Under the pieces are notes generated by a model. The model searched no databases and was not told the origin of the DNA. It saw only the letters and a program-made list of their open reading frames with translations. Both the position numbers and the translations under genes were made by a program. From Sphaerosporella brunnea (lineage: Eukaryota > Ascomycota > Pezizomycetes > Pezizales > Pyronemataceae): a stretch of 64,000 nucleotides of DNA. Positions 35,401 through 44,299 of the stretch are shown here, piece by piece (positions within the stretch are counted from its first letter, which is position 1; every line of letters begins with the position of its first letter). The stretch spans positions 1 through 64,000 of the forward strand of contig VXIS01000045.1 in the NCBI GenBank assembly GCA_008704415.1. Direction: 5' to 3'.

Positions 35401-36280
35401 TTAGTTGTTCCCTGATCCAGACTGCCTCTTCCTCAACATCTCGTTCTGTGCTGTTGTCGGATAGGGTTGTTCTGTTGGCGCTCCTGGTCTGCCAGTCTTT
35501 TTTGACAGGTTCTTGCTCCCGGATGATTGTCGAGTTTTTGCTTTCCTCCTCCGCGCGGAGCATCTCCGTGATTGCCCATCCTCTTGTTACTCCTGTCTCT
35601 GATGACGTCTCGTCTGTTTCCACCTGCCACCAGATGGTTTCATGGTCTGACCCTGTTGCATGGGCTGTGTCTAGAAGTACTCCGCCTTGACATCGTTCTG
35701 TTATTTCGCCCGATGCGAAGGTTAGGTCGATGACACTGTGTCGTCCCTGGTTGGGTTGTTGATGAGTTTCCCGTCCATCCCCTATATATTTGAGGTCGTG
35801 TTCATCCATCAGGTTTTCTAGGAAGTTGCAGTCCTTTCTATGCTCCACTGGGCACAGAGGGTTCCATCGTTCGCTGTGTGCGTTGAAGTCTCCGCACAGT
35901 ATGGTGTGCTGGTTGATGATGGCCGACCAGTCGGCATTTCTTGCTCGTCTCGTTCCTGATTCAGCGTCGGTCTGATCGTATACATTTGCTATCCTTAGAA
36001 CCCGGTTTCCTTTGTGTGTAATGTCGAAGACTTGGACGTCACCTCCGCTTTCTGTGGATAGTTCTGGTCGTTCGCTTGCCCGCCATTTACTATCCCTCCT
36101 GATAGCAAACAGCGTTCTTCCTCCTCGAATGAAGTCTCACCCTGGGTGTCTCCATCCTGCAAATGTCGGTGGCTCTTGTATACAAATGAAGTCAACTTTC
36201 TTTTCGATTCCCGTTTCAAGCACCGCAGTCAGAGTTTCACCCCTCTTCCAGCAGTTTAGTTGTAATGCCTGTATTAACAT
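32490..36280 (-). pseudogene. LINE ORF2: endonuclease-RT-RNase H, two lesions
   Basis: The start ATG overlaps the ORF1 stop. The endonuclease has the CIQEPPT, NVYDQ, GDFNAHSERW and GSDHETI motifs. The RT has LPQGSPVSPILF and the catalytic FVDD box (LSFVDDVTW). The RNase H has WTDGSRLEDG, AELFAVIEAVK, FTDSQATL and WTPAHVGINGNEAAD. A C-terminal CDWC...H...C cluster follows. Lesion 1 is an in-frame TGA at 36,137-36,139 (codon 48), in the endonuclease, compatible with CGA to TGA. Lesion 2 is a frameshift near 33,440 between RT and RNase H, where one G appears to be missing beside GTGATGAA. The rest of the frame is open, so decay is slight. The 822-aa middle segment is intact. Confidence 0.92.
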
Positions 36281-38631
36281 TAGGCCTCAAGGGCCATGGC
36301 CTCCGAGTCCGTCGGGAGCGGCGTGGTAGCTGTGGGCAATTGCGGGGGCGGTGTCGTTGGCATCACTGTCGCCGATTGTGGGGCCTCTGTGGTGGCGGGC
36401 GTCGTTGAGGCCTGTTCAATTTGGTCCGTTGCCTTGCCTGTCCTAGGCGTTGGTGGCGATGATGGCGGTGAGGACCGTTGCTTTTTGTTCAGGGGGTTTC
36501 GGGGGCATGTTCGGCTCTGTGCCGTGTGTTGGCCTTCGCAGTTCGGACAGCATAGCAAGTCTTTGGAGTGGGAGCATATGCGTCCAGGGTGTTTTTCGCA
36601 CTCCTTGCAGCCTGGGACGTTACATATATGGTCCTTTGTTAGGTGCTTGTTGCTACTGCAGTGTGCGCATCGGGTCATGTCCAGGTTGCCGCAGGTGGCT
36701 GCTACATGTCCCCAGAAGAAACATATTTCGCAGAAGGATTCGGGTGTGGACTTGACATAGAGCTCAGCCTTGAGCCTGAGCCCTCCCAGGTATATTCCGT
36801 TCTTGATCAGGCGGTGGGCAACCTCTCGATCTTTGACCGCGAATGCTATTGACGAGAACCTTGCAGATCCCTCCCTGTACTGTTGTTGAACAGCATTAGG
36901 GTTCTTCAGCCACCTGATTGCTAGTGGGATTTCTAGCTGTTCGTTCTCTGCCGTGAGGTCGTTCTTTAAGAGGTCCATTTTGTTGAAGTACGTCCTGACC
37001 AAGACACTGTGTACTTTGATACGTACCCACTCTAGGCTTGGGGTGACGCTGATGATGCCGGGATCGATGCTCCTGGCTGCTTTCCTGACTATGTCCTCGA
37101 AGCCCGTTAACTGGGCGGCGGAAGAGTATGGACTCGACATGGCTGTAACGGTGCCTTTCTGGTTGATGGCCACATTCGTTATGCGGCAGAACGTCGGTAT
37201 ACCGGCCGTACCCATGGCGCGGTTAATGACCAAGGCCAAGGCGAAGCCGTAATCGTTTATGCTTGGCATCGGGGAGCCGTCCCGGTTGAGGATGAGGCGG
37301 CGTGCGTTTTCGGGCCTGGGCCTATCAAAACGGACCAACGCTTTGATCCTAGGGTCTTTAGGGACCGTTATCTTTCCCTTAACCGTAGTCCAGGAACCGT
37401 CATTACACGTGGTGTCGTTTCCTTTATTGAGGATTGCTGCAAAGGTGCTCTCCTTGCTAGCGCTGTCTGGCTTCTTTGTCGTTCCAATTGTTTCTTGCCT
37501 TCCATTGTCGGTAGGTCGTTGTAGGATTTGCGGTGCTTTGCCTTTTCCCTTTCCCTTCTTTTCCTTTTGCCCATTTTCTGTTGGACGGGCTGAGGCCGGA
37601 GTGGGATCAGTTCCAGCCCCAGGCGTGGATGCATGTATGGACGCGGCTAGGTTGGCGATGGTCCGTAGCTTTTCGGCATGTTGTTCATCTGATGCTTGCA
37701 TCACCATCTCAATGTCTTCATCATCGTCTCCCCAGTTCTTTCCCATGCCGGTGAGGTCGAGTGGTGCCTCCATATGATTTGGGGCAGGCCCTAGGCCGAT
37801 CGTGGGTGGTTTGTTGCATGCCAGCATTTGTTGGTTAGGCCCCGGTGGGTTCAAGGCGTTCTGGTCGTTGGCCTGACCAGCGATAGCGGCTTCAAGCTTC
37901 TCGATTCTCTGTAGGAGAGTTGTGTTTTGTTGGACTAGGGTAGTTACCACGTGCATCACCCTGTCGATCTTCTCGTCAAACTTTTCTTCGGTTAACGCAT
38001 GGCGTTTGCCTGGGTCTAGCATTGTCGTAATGTTGGTGGTGTGGATATCCATCGCGATTTTTACTTCGGTGGCCATCCGGTCAAATTTCTCGTCCAGTGT
38101 GTGGGCTGTCTTTTCCGCAAGCTTGCGAGTTTCTTTATTCATATCCGCGGCCAACATGTGAGTGATAGACCGAAATTTTCCCGTGTTTGCATTGACAATG
38201 TATTCGAGGTCGTTTGTCATGTGGTGCTCCCATCGACTGCGACTGAGCTGGTTTTCACTCTCATCTGACCTCTGTCGTTTCGCGTTTGTGGCATTGGTGG
38301 TGGTCGGCTCGCTTGAGTTGCTCACGAAATTCGGGGCATTGTTGACAACATCGCAAATGGCGATGTGAACGTTGGTGGGGGGCGTAGCCGTAATGGCGTG
38401 GGCTCCTTCCATCTGGACATTGTTGTTGTTGTCGTTTGAGTTTGTGGTTGGAGCGTGTTCAGGGCCTCCAGTCTGGGGCGGGGTTTGATCAGAAGCGGTC
38501 TGATCCGGGGTGGCCTGACTGTCAGGGACCTCCGCTATGACATCCGTCATAGTGTGGTCTGTGGCAGCAGCCATTTCGTGAGGGTACGCGAGCGGTAGAG
38601 TTGCGTCGCGCTCCTTTAATTCTCTGTGCAC
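36280..38631 (-). CDS. LINE ORF1 (gag-like nucleic-acid-binding protein)
   Basis: An intact 783-aa frame. The N-terminal half is Thr/Asn/Pro-rich with a predicted coiled region (VTTLVQQNTTLLQRIEKLEA). A basic GKGKGK linker and an RRM-like central region follow. The C-terminus has three Cys/His clusters: CEICFFWGHVAATC (CX2CX4HX4C), CAHCSSNKH and CPNCEGQHTAQSRTC, typical of Tad/I-group ORF1 proteins that coat element RNA. The final residues are Pro/Thr-rich. An alternative start at 38,574 would shorten it by 19 residues. It ends TAA, whose last A starts ORF2, suggesting termination-reinitiation for ORF2 translation. Confidence 0.9.
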   Translation of the reverse strand: MHRELKERDATLPLAYPHEMAAATDHTMTDVIAEVPDSQATPDQTASDQTPPQTGGPEHAPTTNSNDNNNNVQMEGAHAITATPPTNVHIAICDVVNNAPNFVSNSSEPTTTNATNAKRQRSDESENQLSRSRWEHHMTNDLEYIVNANTGKFRSITHMLAADMNKETRKLAEKTAHTLDEKFDRMATEVKIAMDIHTTNITTMLDPGKRHALTEEKFDEKIDRVMHVVTTLVQQNTTLLQRIEKLEAAIAGQANDQNALNPPGPNQQMLACNKPPTIGLGPAPNHMEAPLDLTGMGKNWGDDDEDIEMVMQASDEQHAEKLRTIANLAASIHASTPGAGTDPTPASARPTENGQKEKKGKGKGKAPQILQRPTDNGRQETIGTTKKPDSASKESTFAAILNKGNDTTCNDGSWTTVKGKITVPKDPRIKALVRFDRPRPENARRLILNRDGSPMPSINDYGFALALVINRAMGTAGIPTFCRITNVAINQKGTVTAMSSPYSSAAQLTGFEDIVRKAARSIDPGIISVTPSLEWVRIKVHSVLVRTYFNKMDLLKNDLTAENEQLEIPLAIRWLKNPNAVQQQYREGSARFSSIAFAVKDREVAHRLIKNGIYLGGLRLKAELYVKSTPESFCEICFFWGHVAATCGNLDMTRCAHCSSNKHLTKDHICNVPGCKECEKHPGRICSHSKDLLCCPNCEGQHTAQSRTCPRNPLNKKQRSSPPSSPPTPRTGKATDQIEQASTTPATTEAPQSATVMPTTPPPQLPTATTPLPTDSEAMALEA

Positions 38632-38775
38632 GGCGTTTTGGCTCGGCGAGCGAGCGTGAAGTTTTTTCGGTGTTCGCGATGTGAGCTTTTAACCAATCGG
38701 GGTTCGACACGTCGCGGCTTGGCGTTTCCAAGCGCGATGTGTGTGGTTGTCGGAGCGTTGTTAACGAGGTGTCGG

Positions 38776-38933
38776 TGGATACATAGAATTCGATGCTTAC
38801 ACTGCTCGACGGGTGATAGCTCATGACCACAACCGCCGCAATCACGTGTCAGCCGCGTGGCCACGGGAGAGCTCCAGGATCAAGCTCTCAGTGTTTTGTC
38901 ACCTCATCCGCGCACACGAACCTCACAAATGGA
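38776..38933. promoter_or_regulatory. residual upstream region of ATPase gene after LINE insertion
   Basis: Only 158 bp of native sequence remain between the LINE target-site duplication and the start codon of the plus-strand gene. The element lies head to head with the gene, so its 5' UTR now adjoins this promoter fragment. Confidence 0.6.
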
Positions 38934-40359
38934 ATGGCCGACAGTGAACGCGAACGCCTCTCGGAGCTTGTCCACGGCCTCAACGACGTCGAGCTAGCCG
39001 TACTGCTGTCTCTGGTTGCCGGCCGGCATTGCATTCTCACCACCGACGCGGATTACCTACCTCGCCTGCAGCACGAAGTCGAGCTTGTATGTTTGCTGAG
39101 CAGATTGGAAGGAAGGAATTCGAACTGAAAAAAAAAACTCGTCGGCAGATAGGAGCGCAGGCTTTCGGTCTCTCGACGGCTACGGTTCAATGCTCGCCTG
39201 AATTGGGCCTTGACGAGTTTGTGGGTGCGTTGCTGGTGGAGGAAGATAAGCGGACGCCGCCATCTCCGGTCATCTCATCGCAAGAGGTACTGTTGCCTCC
39301 TCGGGGCATATAGGGGTATAGGGTGTCCTGACGGAATTGAAATAGCCGACAGGGTCACATCAGTTCTTTCGCAGACCACTCACAAGCGATGCGGCGGACC
39401 CATTTAGAAGCGGCAAAAAGTGGATTCCGAACATTGTTATCGTACGGGATCTGGACAGAGCGTGTTTGCAGATACAGGCACAAGTTCTGGAGGTGAAACC
39501 CCGTCCGCGCGAGGCGCAGGCCCGAGTGATTGCTAATGCGAAGGCGCAGCTCATGAGAACACAGAGGATCGTAACAAGGAAATCGGTTCTAGAGACGCCG
39601 GAGCAATTCTTGGTCATTGCGTTGCTAGCAAAAACAAACACACGGCCGGCACTGTTTAATCACTTGGTATGTTTATGCCTGGGTGTTCCGCTGTCGGCAG
39701 GCGTTGATTATGGGGCAGCGCGAAACCTTCTTCATTTCTCACCACCACACACCGCCAGAGCACGATCAGCTGGAAGCAGGAGACTACGAGGATTCGCCGG
39801 ATCGAGAACAGTCGGATGCCGACTCTTTCGCCTCGGTGGTCATCCGCAAATATCCTCCCCCGTCGGCGTTGCCGCCACTATCTAAAGACACATACATGCC
39901 CGGACACACGACCATCCCACACGTCGTCATCGATGCCATGCGCATGTTTGCAGCCGACGTATCAATGAGCACCGAGATACGGCGATACCTACATGACGTC
40001 GTTGTGTTCCTACGAATGCACAGAGCCGTGAAAGGCGGCGTCACAGCGCAGGCTACCGGAGACTTTGAGCTGCTCGTGAAGTAAGCATCTGTGGTCACGG
40101 TCTCGATGTATATGGTGATGGCTGACATTCGCGCAGGTGTCTAGCGCCTCTGCACAATCTCGATTTTGTGACTCCGGCACTCGTAAGCCTGGCGGCGTTT
40201 AAGGTTTACAATCACCGATTGGAGCTAGCGCAGAAGGCAGAGGACGAGAGAAGCATATTGTGGGGGAGTTCGCCGGCCGCCGTCGAGGCATATCTAAAAC
40301 AGGTCGACACGGAGGCCGTGATTGAGGATGTTTTGAGCAATGTCAAGGCGCCGCTGTGA
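38934..40359 (+). CDS. magnesium-chelatase-like/Mtc2-type protein
   Basis: This resembles the fungal proteins often labelled magnesium chelatase and related to yeast Mtc2 (maintenance of telomere capping), a diverged AAA-type P-loop family of unclear role. Exons are 38,934-39,086, 39,149-39,286, 39,346-39,666, 39,719-40,080 and 40,137-40,359, giving 398 aa. Landmarks are LNDVELAVLLSLVAGRHCIL, AQAFGLSTATVQCSPELGLDEF, the Walker B-like NIVIVRDLDRA, RIVTRKSVLETPEQFLVIALL, FFISHHH and a helical C-terminus. The usual Walker A lysine loop is not obvious, so ATPase activity is doubtful. The exon 3 start uses an AATAG acceptor with a CTGAC branch site; this is the only choice I found that keeps the frame. 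Confidence 0.75.
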
Positions 40360-40666
40360 GTAGTAAAGATGTGCGGGAAATTGCGAAAGGGAAGCAGATT
40401 TTAATTCTTTGTTTTTTTTTTTGTGGTTGTACTCTATTGTGGTAATCGTGGGATATCTTCAAATTTGCCAAATATCGTGGGCCGTACTTCCCACCAACAA
40501 AAACATGGGATGAAAGTGGAACAAGGTCGATCCGTTCGATTAAACCCGCATCCCGCACTTGCAGCCGTTATAAACAGTCGATCCTTTTGTCTGTCACTGC
40601 ATTTTACGGCCATGATTGTGAATGTTGAAGGATTCTATTGCACCGTGATATCATACTACTCGTAAA
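40360..40666. other. convergent intergenic region
   Basis: About 307 bp between two stop codons, holding the 3' UTRs of the Mtc2-type and allantoicase genes. No gene is seen. Confidence 0.6.
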
Positions 40667-41836
40667 CTACGCCTTGAGCGCCCTCTTCCCAAACACTCTC
40701 AACCTCTTTACACCACCGTCGGGGATGATAACCAGCTTCACATGGCTCACCACCTTGCTCTGGGTGTTCTGCAGCAGCGTGGACGGGAACGCATGTTCAG
40801 TATCCTTTGCGCACGGCGACCTGGGCACGATCAGTTCCCAGCGCGCATCTTCTGCCGGAACCTCATGCTCGTCGCTGTTGATTGCATACACCTCGATTGC
40901 CTGCGGGAAGTTCCCACGGAAGTGTAGCGTGTCCGCGATTACCTCCTCGATGTAACCCTTGGCTCCCTGAGCATTCGTCTCGTCAGCGCGATTCTTGGGA
41001 CGAGGGTGGGGATGGTCGGCAAACCAGCTTGATAACGGTCCAGTCGACATGGCCCGGAACACGACTCCTTGCAGTCTCCCAGCCGTCACCCATATCCTTC
41101 CCCCTACCGGGAAGCAGCAGATTATGTCTAGTGCCAAAGTGCTGGTCAGAGCAGCTGACGGCGAGACCACCATTCGCTACGTGCGCCAGATCGATGATGC
41201 TCTCCGGATCGGTGGGGAAGACGGGCACGACGGTTCCAAACAATCTGAACCTGGCGATTCCACCGTCAGGGTACATGTTCAGTCTCACGTGGGAATAGGC
41301 ATCTCTGGTAGGTTCTGGCAGCCGCCACACATGGCGCTGAGTAGGCCCGCACTCCTGCCGGGGAAGAATCGACTCCCACACGGTGTCCTGGTCTGGCTCT
41401 CGACCCTCTAGGAATACGCCCTCCACGCTGACCGCCGGCGCGTGGTTCCCGCTAAAGAACGCCGTGTCAACTTCTACCCCGTGCACTTTCCCCGATGGCA
41501 CCCCGAGCTTGATGATCACCCAGTCTGCAGGCTCGGGATTGTGCCGCCGCGTCTCCCAGCCGTCGTACCACGCTCCCGTCTCGACAAAGTACCCGGGCTT
41601 CCGTATCGGCGAGGCCGGATTGATCAGGTTTGCGGCGTCGGCAAAAAATTGGTCGGAGAAGGAGAGCACTTGGCCGCCGAGCGCGGAGCTGATCAGGTCT
41701 GTTTATACCCGGGGGGGGGTGAGTCAGTTTGTTGGTTGCGGATGAAGGGGGACACGTGCTCATTTTCCTTACCGACGCAGGAGGTTCCGAAGGTTTCCTG
41801 GGCCTTGGAAGCGTGGATTCGCTCGATTTGTGCCAT
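40667..41836 (-). CDS. DAL2/alc: allantoicase
   Basis: The enzyme hydrolyses allantoate to ureidoglycolate and urea in uric-acid degradation. Exons are 41,773-41,836, 41,025-41,698 and 40,667-40,966, giving 345 aa. The protein shows the two homologous jelly-roll halves of the family. Half 1 has LISSALGGQVLSFSDQFFA, GAWYDGWETRRHN and DWVIIKLG; half 2 has GDGWETARSR, HVDWTVIKLG and DTLHFRGNFPQ. Each half ends with a SHVRLNMYPDGGIAR or SHVKLVIIPDGGVKR motif. The splice joins CV-DLISS and IKL-GAKGYIEE match the family exactly. It is divergent from the OHCU decarboxylase gene, the pathway neighbour, through a 404-bp shared upstream region. Confidence 0.96.
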
Positions 41837-42240
41837 TGAGTTTGATAATGCCTATAGCTATATAACAAGGTCGAGCGCAGGCAGCTTGTAAGGGATATGA
41901 CTCGAGTTGGTGGCTTTCAGAGAAGAAGAGAGAGAGGGGGGGAGAGAGAGAGTGAGAATTGCGGGACTTATGAGTTGACCGGCAGCGAAGTCTGTGCGAT
42001 AAGCGTGTCACCCGCCACTCCTGCGGCTATCCTAACTGGGGAGCTCCTCACGCTGTCAACATGTCGATATCAACGATATCAAGGCAGCGGAGCTCCCCGG
42101 CGTGGCAGAAAAGACAAGACATGTAGATAGACGAGAGAGATACATCGGCTCCAGCCGGGGCAACTGCGTATATGAAGTATCTCTCATCCCTCGCCCAACA
42201 CGCTTCTGCACTTACTTACACACGCACACACAGCAGAAGC
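41837..42240. promoter_or_regulatory. bidirectional ureide-pathway promoter
   Basis: This lies between the divergent allantoicase and OHCU decarboxylase start codons. HGATAR-type GATA-factor sites are seen at 41,843-41,848 (TGATAA), 41,997-42,002 (CGATAA) and 42,125-42,130 (AGATAG). At 42,145-42,158 is TCGG-N6-CCGG, one base from the TCGG-N6-CCGA site known for the Aspergillus purine-pathway activator UaY. Nitrogen control through an AreA-type GATA factor plus uric-acid induction is therefore a reasonable inference. A purine-rich GA tract lies at about 41,920-41,955. Confidence 0.55.
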
Positions 42241-43136
42241 ATGGCCAGCAGCTACACTCTCCCACCGGTCGCAACGCTCGCCAGCTCGCCGCAGCAACTC
42301 CAGGAGGTGCTGGACCACCTCTTCGAGCCGAGCCCCGCGCTCTACAGCCTGGTGGCCTCGCAGCTCCCACGGCACTTCGCGGACTACGCCGCCTTTGCGG
42401 ACTGGGTTGCGGGCCTGCTGCGCTCCGGCCTCCGGGGCGATGACGAAACGCTACTCTCGATCCTGCGTGCGCATCCGCGGCTGGGCGCGAAACGCGTCGA
42501 TAGCGTACACTCGCAGGCGGAACAGAAGAGTCTTGCCGTCGCGGACCCGGACGAGGCGGGGAGGTTGCTGGAGCTGAATGATGAGTATGAGAGGACTTTT
42601 CCTGGTATGTATACTTTTATTTATATGTATATGCATATATATGTATATATTTTTCTTTTTTGTTTTTTTTCTCTTCTTGTGTGCCCTCTGCTAATTGGTG
42701 CCGGGAAAGGAATGCGTTATGTGTAGGGTCTCGCTTTTCTTCTGCTTGCCCCGCATTTTCCACCCCAGCCCAGAGCCTTCTTCTCCGCTCAACAAACGAG
42801 CGAAACGGAACTTTCCCGCCACAAAAACCTAACCCACAACCCCCCCCCGCACCACATGAGCTGAACTGAAGCTGACGGCACCGTGCCGAGAAGTGTTTTT
42901 GTCGCTGGCCGCAGCAGACCCGTCATCATGCAGAACATGAAGGAGCGCATTGCCAGGGGCGATATCGAGGCCGAGAAGAAGGAGGCCATTGAGGTATGGG
43001 CTTGCGGCGCTCCTGGCTACTGCTGTTTCGAATCGTTGTTGTTTTTCATTCGTGCACGCTAACCACAGTACACTGCAAACCGCAGGCCATGCGCGATATC
43101 GCAAAGGACAGGGCAGCCAAACTTACACCTCAGTAA
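42241..43136 (+). CDS. OHCU decarboxylase (uric-acid degradation)
   Basis: This enzyme decarboxylates 2-oxo-4-hydroxy-4-carboxy-5-ureidoimidazoline to S-allantoin, after urate oxidase and HIU hydrolase. Exons are 42,241-42,604, 42,710-42,722, 42,894-42,993 and 43,086-43,136, giving 175 aa, the family length. Landmarks are LDHLFEPSPALYSLV, FADYAAFADWV, LSILRAHPRLGAKR (catalytic His region), SQAEQKSLA, LLELNDEYERTFPGMRYVVFVAGRSR and MKERIARGDIEAEKKEAIEAM. Exon 2 is a 13-nt micro-exon encoding GMRY plus part of V; without it the conserved P-G-x-R-Y/F-V strand is lost. Both flanking introns have proper branch sites (GCTAAT, GCTGAC) about 18 nt before the acceptor. No peroxisomal SKL-type C-terminus is present. 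Confidence 0.92.
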
Positions 43137-43686
43137 AAATGGAAGGAAATCGAAATCGGCAGGCAAAAAAAGGAAATCCAAAAAACGCAAATGACCACCC
43201 AAAACCCAATCACAAATGCATACTCCAGACGACCAATGTTTGCAACAAAGAAAAGAAACTTAATAAAAAAAGAAACTGATGAAGTCAGGATCGAACTGTG
43301 TATAGGAGATCTTCGTCACATGCAACAGAGTAGTCCATGTCTCGTCAGATGTCCAAGTGAGCGGTGCCAACGTTTTCGTCGACGCCGTGTTCAACAGCAC
43401 CCGATATCGAGGCCCATTCCACGTCGTTGCCGGTTAATTTCAGACTCGCTGGGAGGGGATGGGGGCCGCCGATATGCAGGCAGGTCATCGTACGGATCTG
43501 GCAATCGCATGAGCCCCATCCTTCTGCCAGCGGCAAAAACAACGTCACGCCTCTGCATACCTTTTCCTCTGCTGCTACTCCAGGATTTTGATATTTGCAG
43601 AGTAGCAAATGAGGAAGCAGGAGAAGGAGACCGAGCGGGCGATGTCTCTTGTGCCGGCGGCGGAGGAGGGGGGGTTCTTCTTCTAT
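43137..43686. other. convergent intergenic region
   Basis: 550 bp between the OHCU decarboxylase stop and the stop of the following minus-strand gene. A minus-strand TTCGATCC box followed by a T run near 43,266-43,300 resembles a pol III B-box with terminator, but no tRNA cloverleaf can be folded. No gene is supported. Confidence 0.5.
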
Positions 43687-44299
43687 CTACTGGCCTATGA
43701 TATCGAACAACGTTGCTGCGCTGGAAACTTGCGTGTGCAGCTGCTGCCAGTCGTTCTCTACAGATCCACGTTTTGTTAGGATCACCGGCTTTTCTTTCCT
43801 ACAGGTTTGGGGGGTCCGGGAAAATGGAACGGAGCACAAGAGCGGATGCCTGAACTGACCTGAACTGCCGCCTCGCAGCCTCAACTTGCCGCTCATGCGC
43901 CGCCCTCGCAGCCATGGCATCCCGCTTAATCTTGTTCAATATTGCAGCCTTCCGCAACACACCCCGAGCTACACATCTACCCTTCGCCCACAGCGCGACC
44001 CTTGGGCAATTTCCACGCTCTAGAATATTTGTAGGCGGCACCGCGTAGGGCTCCGATAACCGCGACGTGACCAACTTGAGCCGTAATCGTCGCTTCTTTG
44101 TGTAATCGCGGAAAGCGAAGTCAAGACCGTCGATGTCAGCCAGTGGCCGTGCCCGCTTGCGCGGATATGACGAACATTGTGACTCGGCTGCCTCCGGGGG
44201 TGAAGGCGAAGGCGAGCGGGTGAAAGAAAGCGGAGGTGGTGAGGGCGCCCGGAAAGTAACATATGTCATTTGGGTTTCGTCATGGCTGACCGGATCCAT
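43687..44299 (-). CDS. hypothetical fungal protein, basic, two exons
   Basis: Exons 43,860-44,299 and 43,687-43,798 join across a 61-nt intron to give 183 aa. The N-terminus (about residues 1-45) is Pro/Ser-rich with repeated SPSP. The middle is strongly basic and conserved-looking: KKRRLRLKLVTSRLSEPYAVP, then CPRVALWAKGRCVARGVLRKAAILNKIKRDAMAARAAHERQVEAARRQ, which is helical. The C-terminus after the splice reads PVILTKRGSVENDWQQLHTQ. This composition suggests a nuclear protein; I recall similar uncharacterised proteins in filamentous fungi but cannot name a function. The exon 1 frame continues past the donor to another stop at 43,799, so the spliced form is inferred; its branch site is weak. 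Confidence 0.6.

Larger units (their letters stand above)
32218..38775 (-). mobile_element. near full-length Tad-type LINE with TSD
   Basis: A 6.5-kb non-LTR retrotransposon lies between direct repeats AACGAGGTGTCGG at 32,218-32,230 and 38,763-38,775 (13 bp, or 14 counting a shared T). It has a 131-bp 5' UTR, ORF1 (gag-like with zinc knuckles), ORF2 (endonuclease, reverse transcriptase, RNase H, C-terminal CCHC), a 3' UTR of about 260 bp and an A-rich tail (AAAACAAAACAAAAAAAA on the element strand) at 32,231-32,250. The RNase H domain downstream of RT and the ORF1 knuckles place it with fungal Tad/I-group elements. ORF1 and ORF2 overlap as TAATG. Two lesions in ORF2 suggest this copy is inactive. 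Confidence 0.93.

Noticed and set aside
39287..39420. Longer intron in the Mtc2-type gene ending before WIPNIVIV
   Set aside because: It keeps frame, but the 59-nt intron ending at 39,345 has a proper CTGAC branch site and retains a coding-looking segment.
42605..42871. Single 267-nt intron in OHCU decarboxylase ending at 42,871
   Set aside because: It keeps frame but replaces the conserved GxRYV strand by an unrelated ADGTVPRS; the 13-nt exon model restores the family sequence and has better branch sites.
43250..43340. tRNA-like gene on the minus strand (AGTTCGATCC box followed by a T run)
   Set aside because: Only three base pairs can be formed in the T arm, no acceptor stem pairs, and no anticodon stem-loop fits. 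A pol III B-box by chance is more likely.
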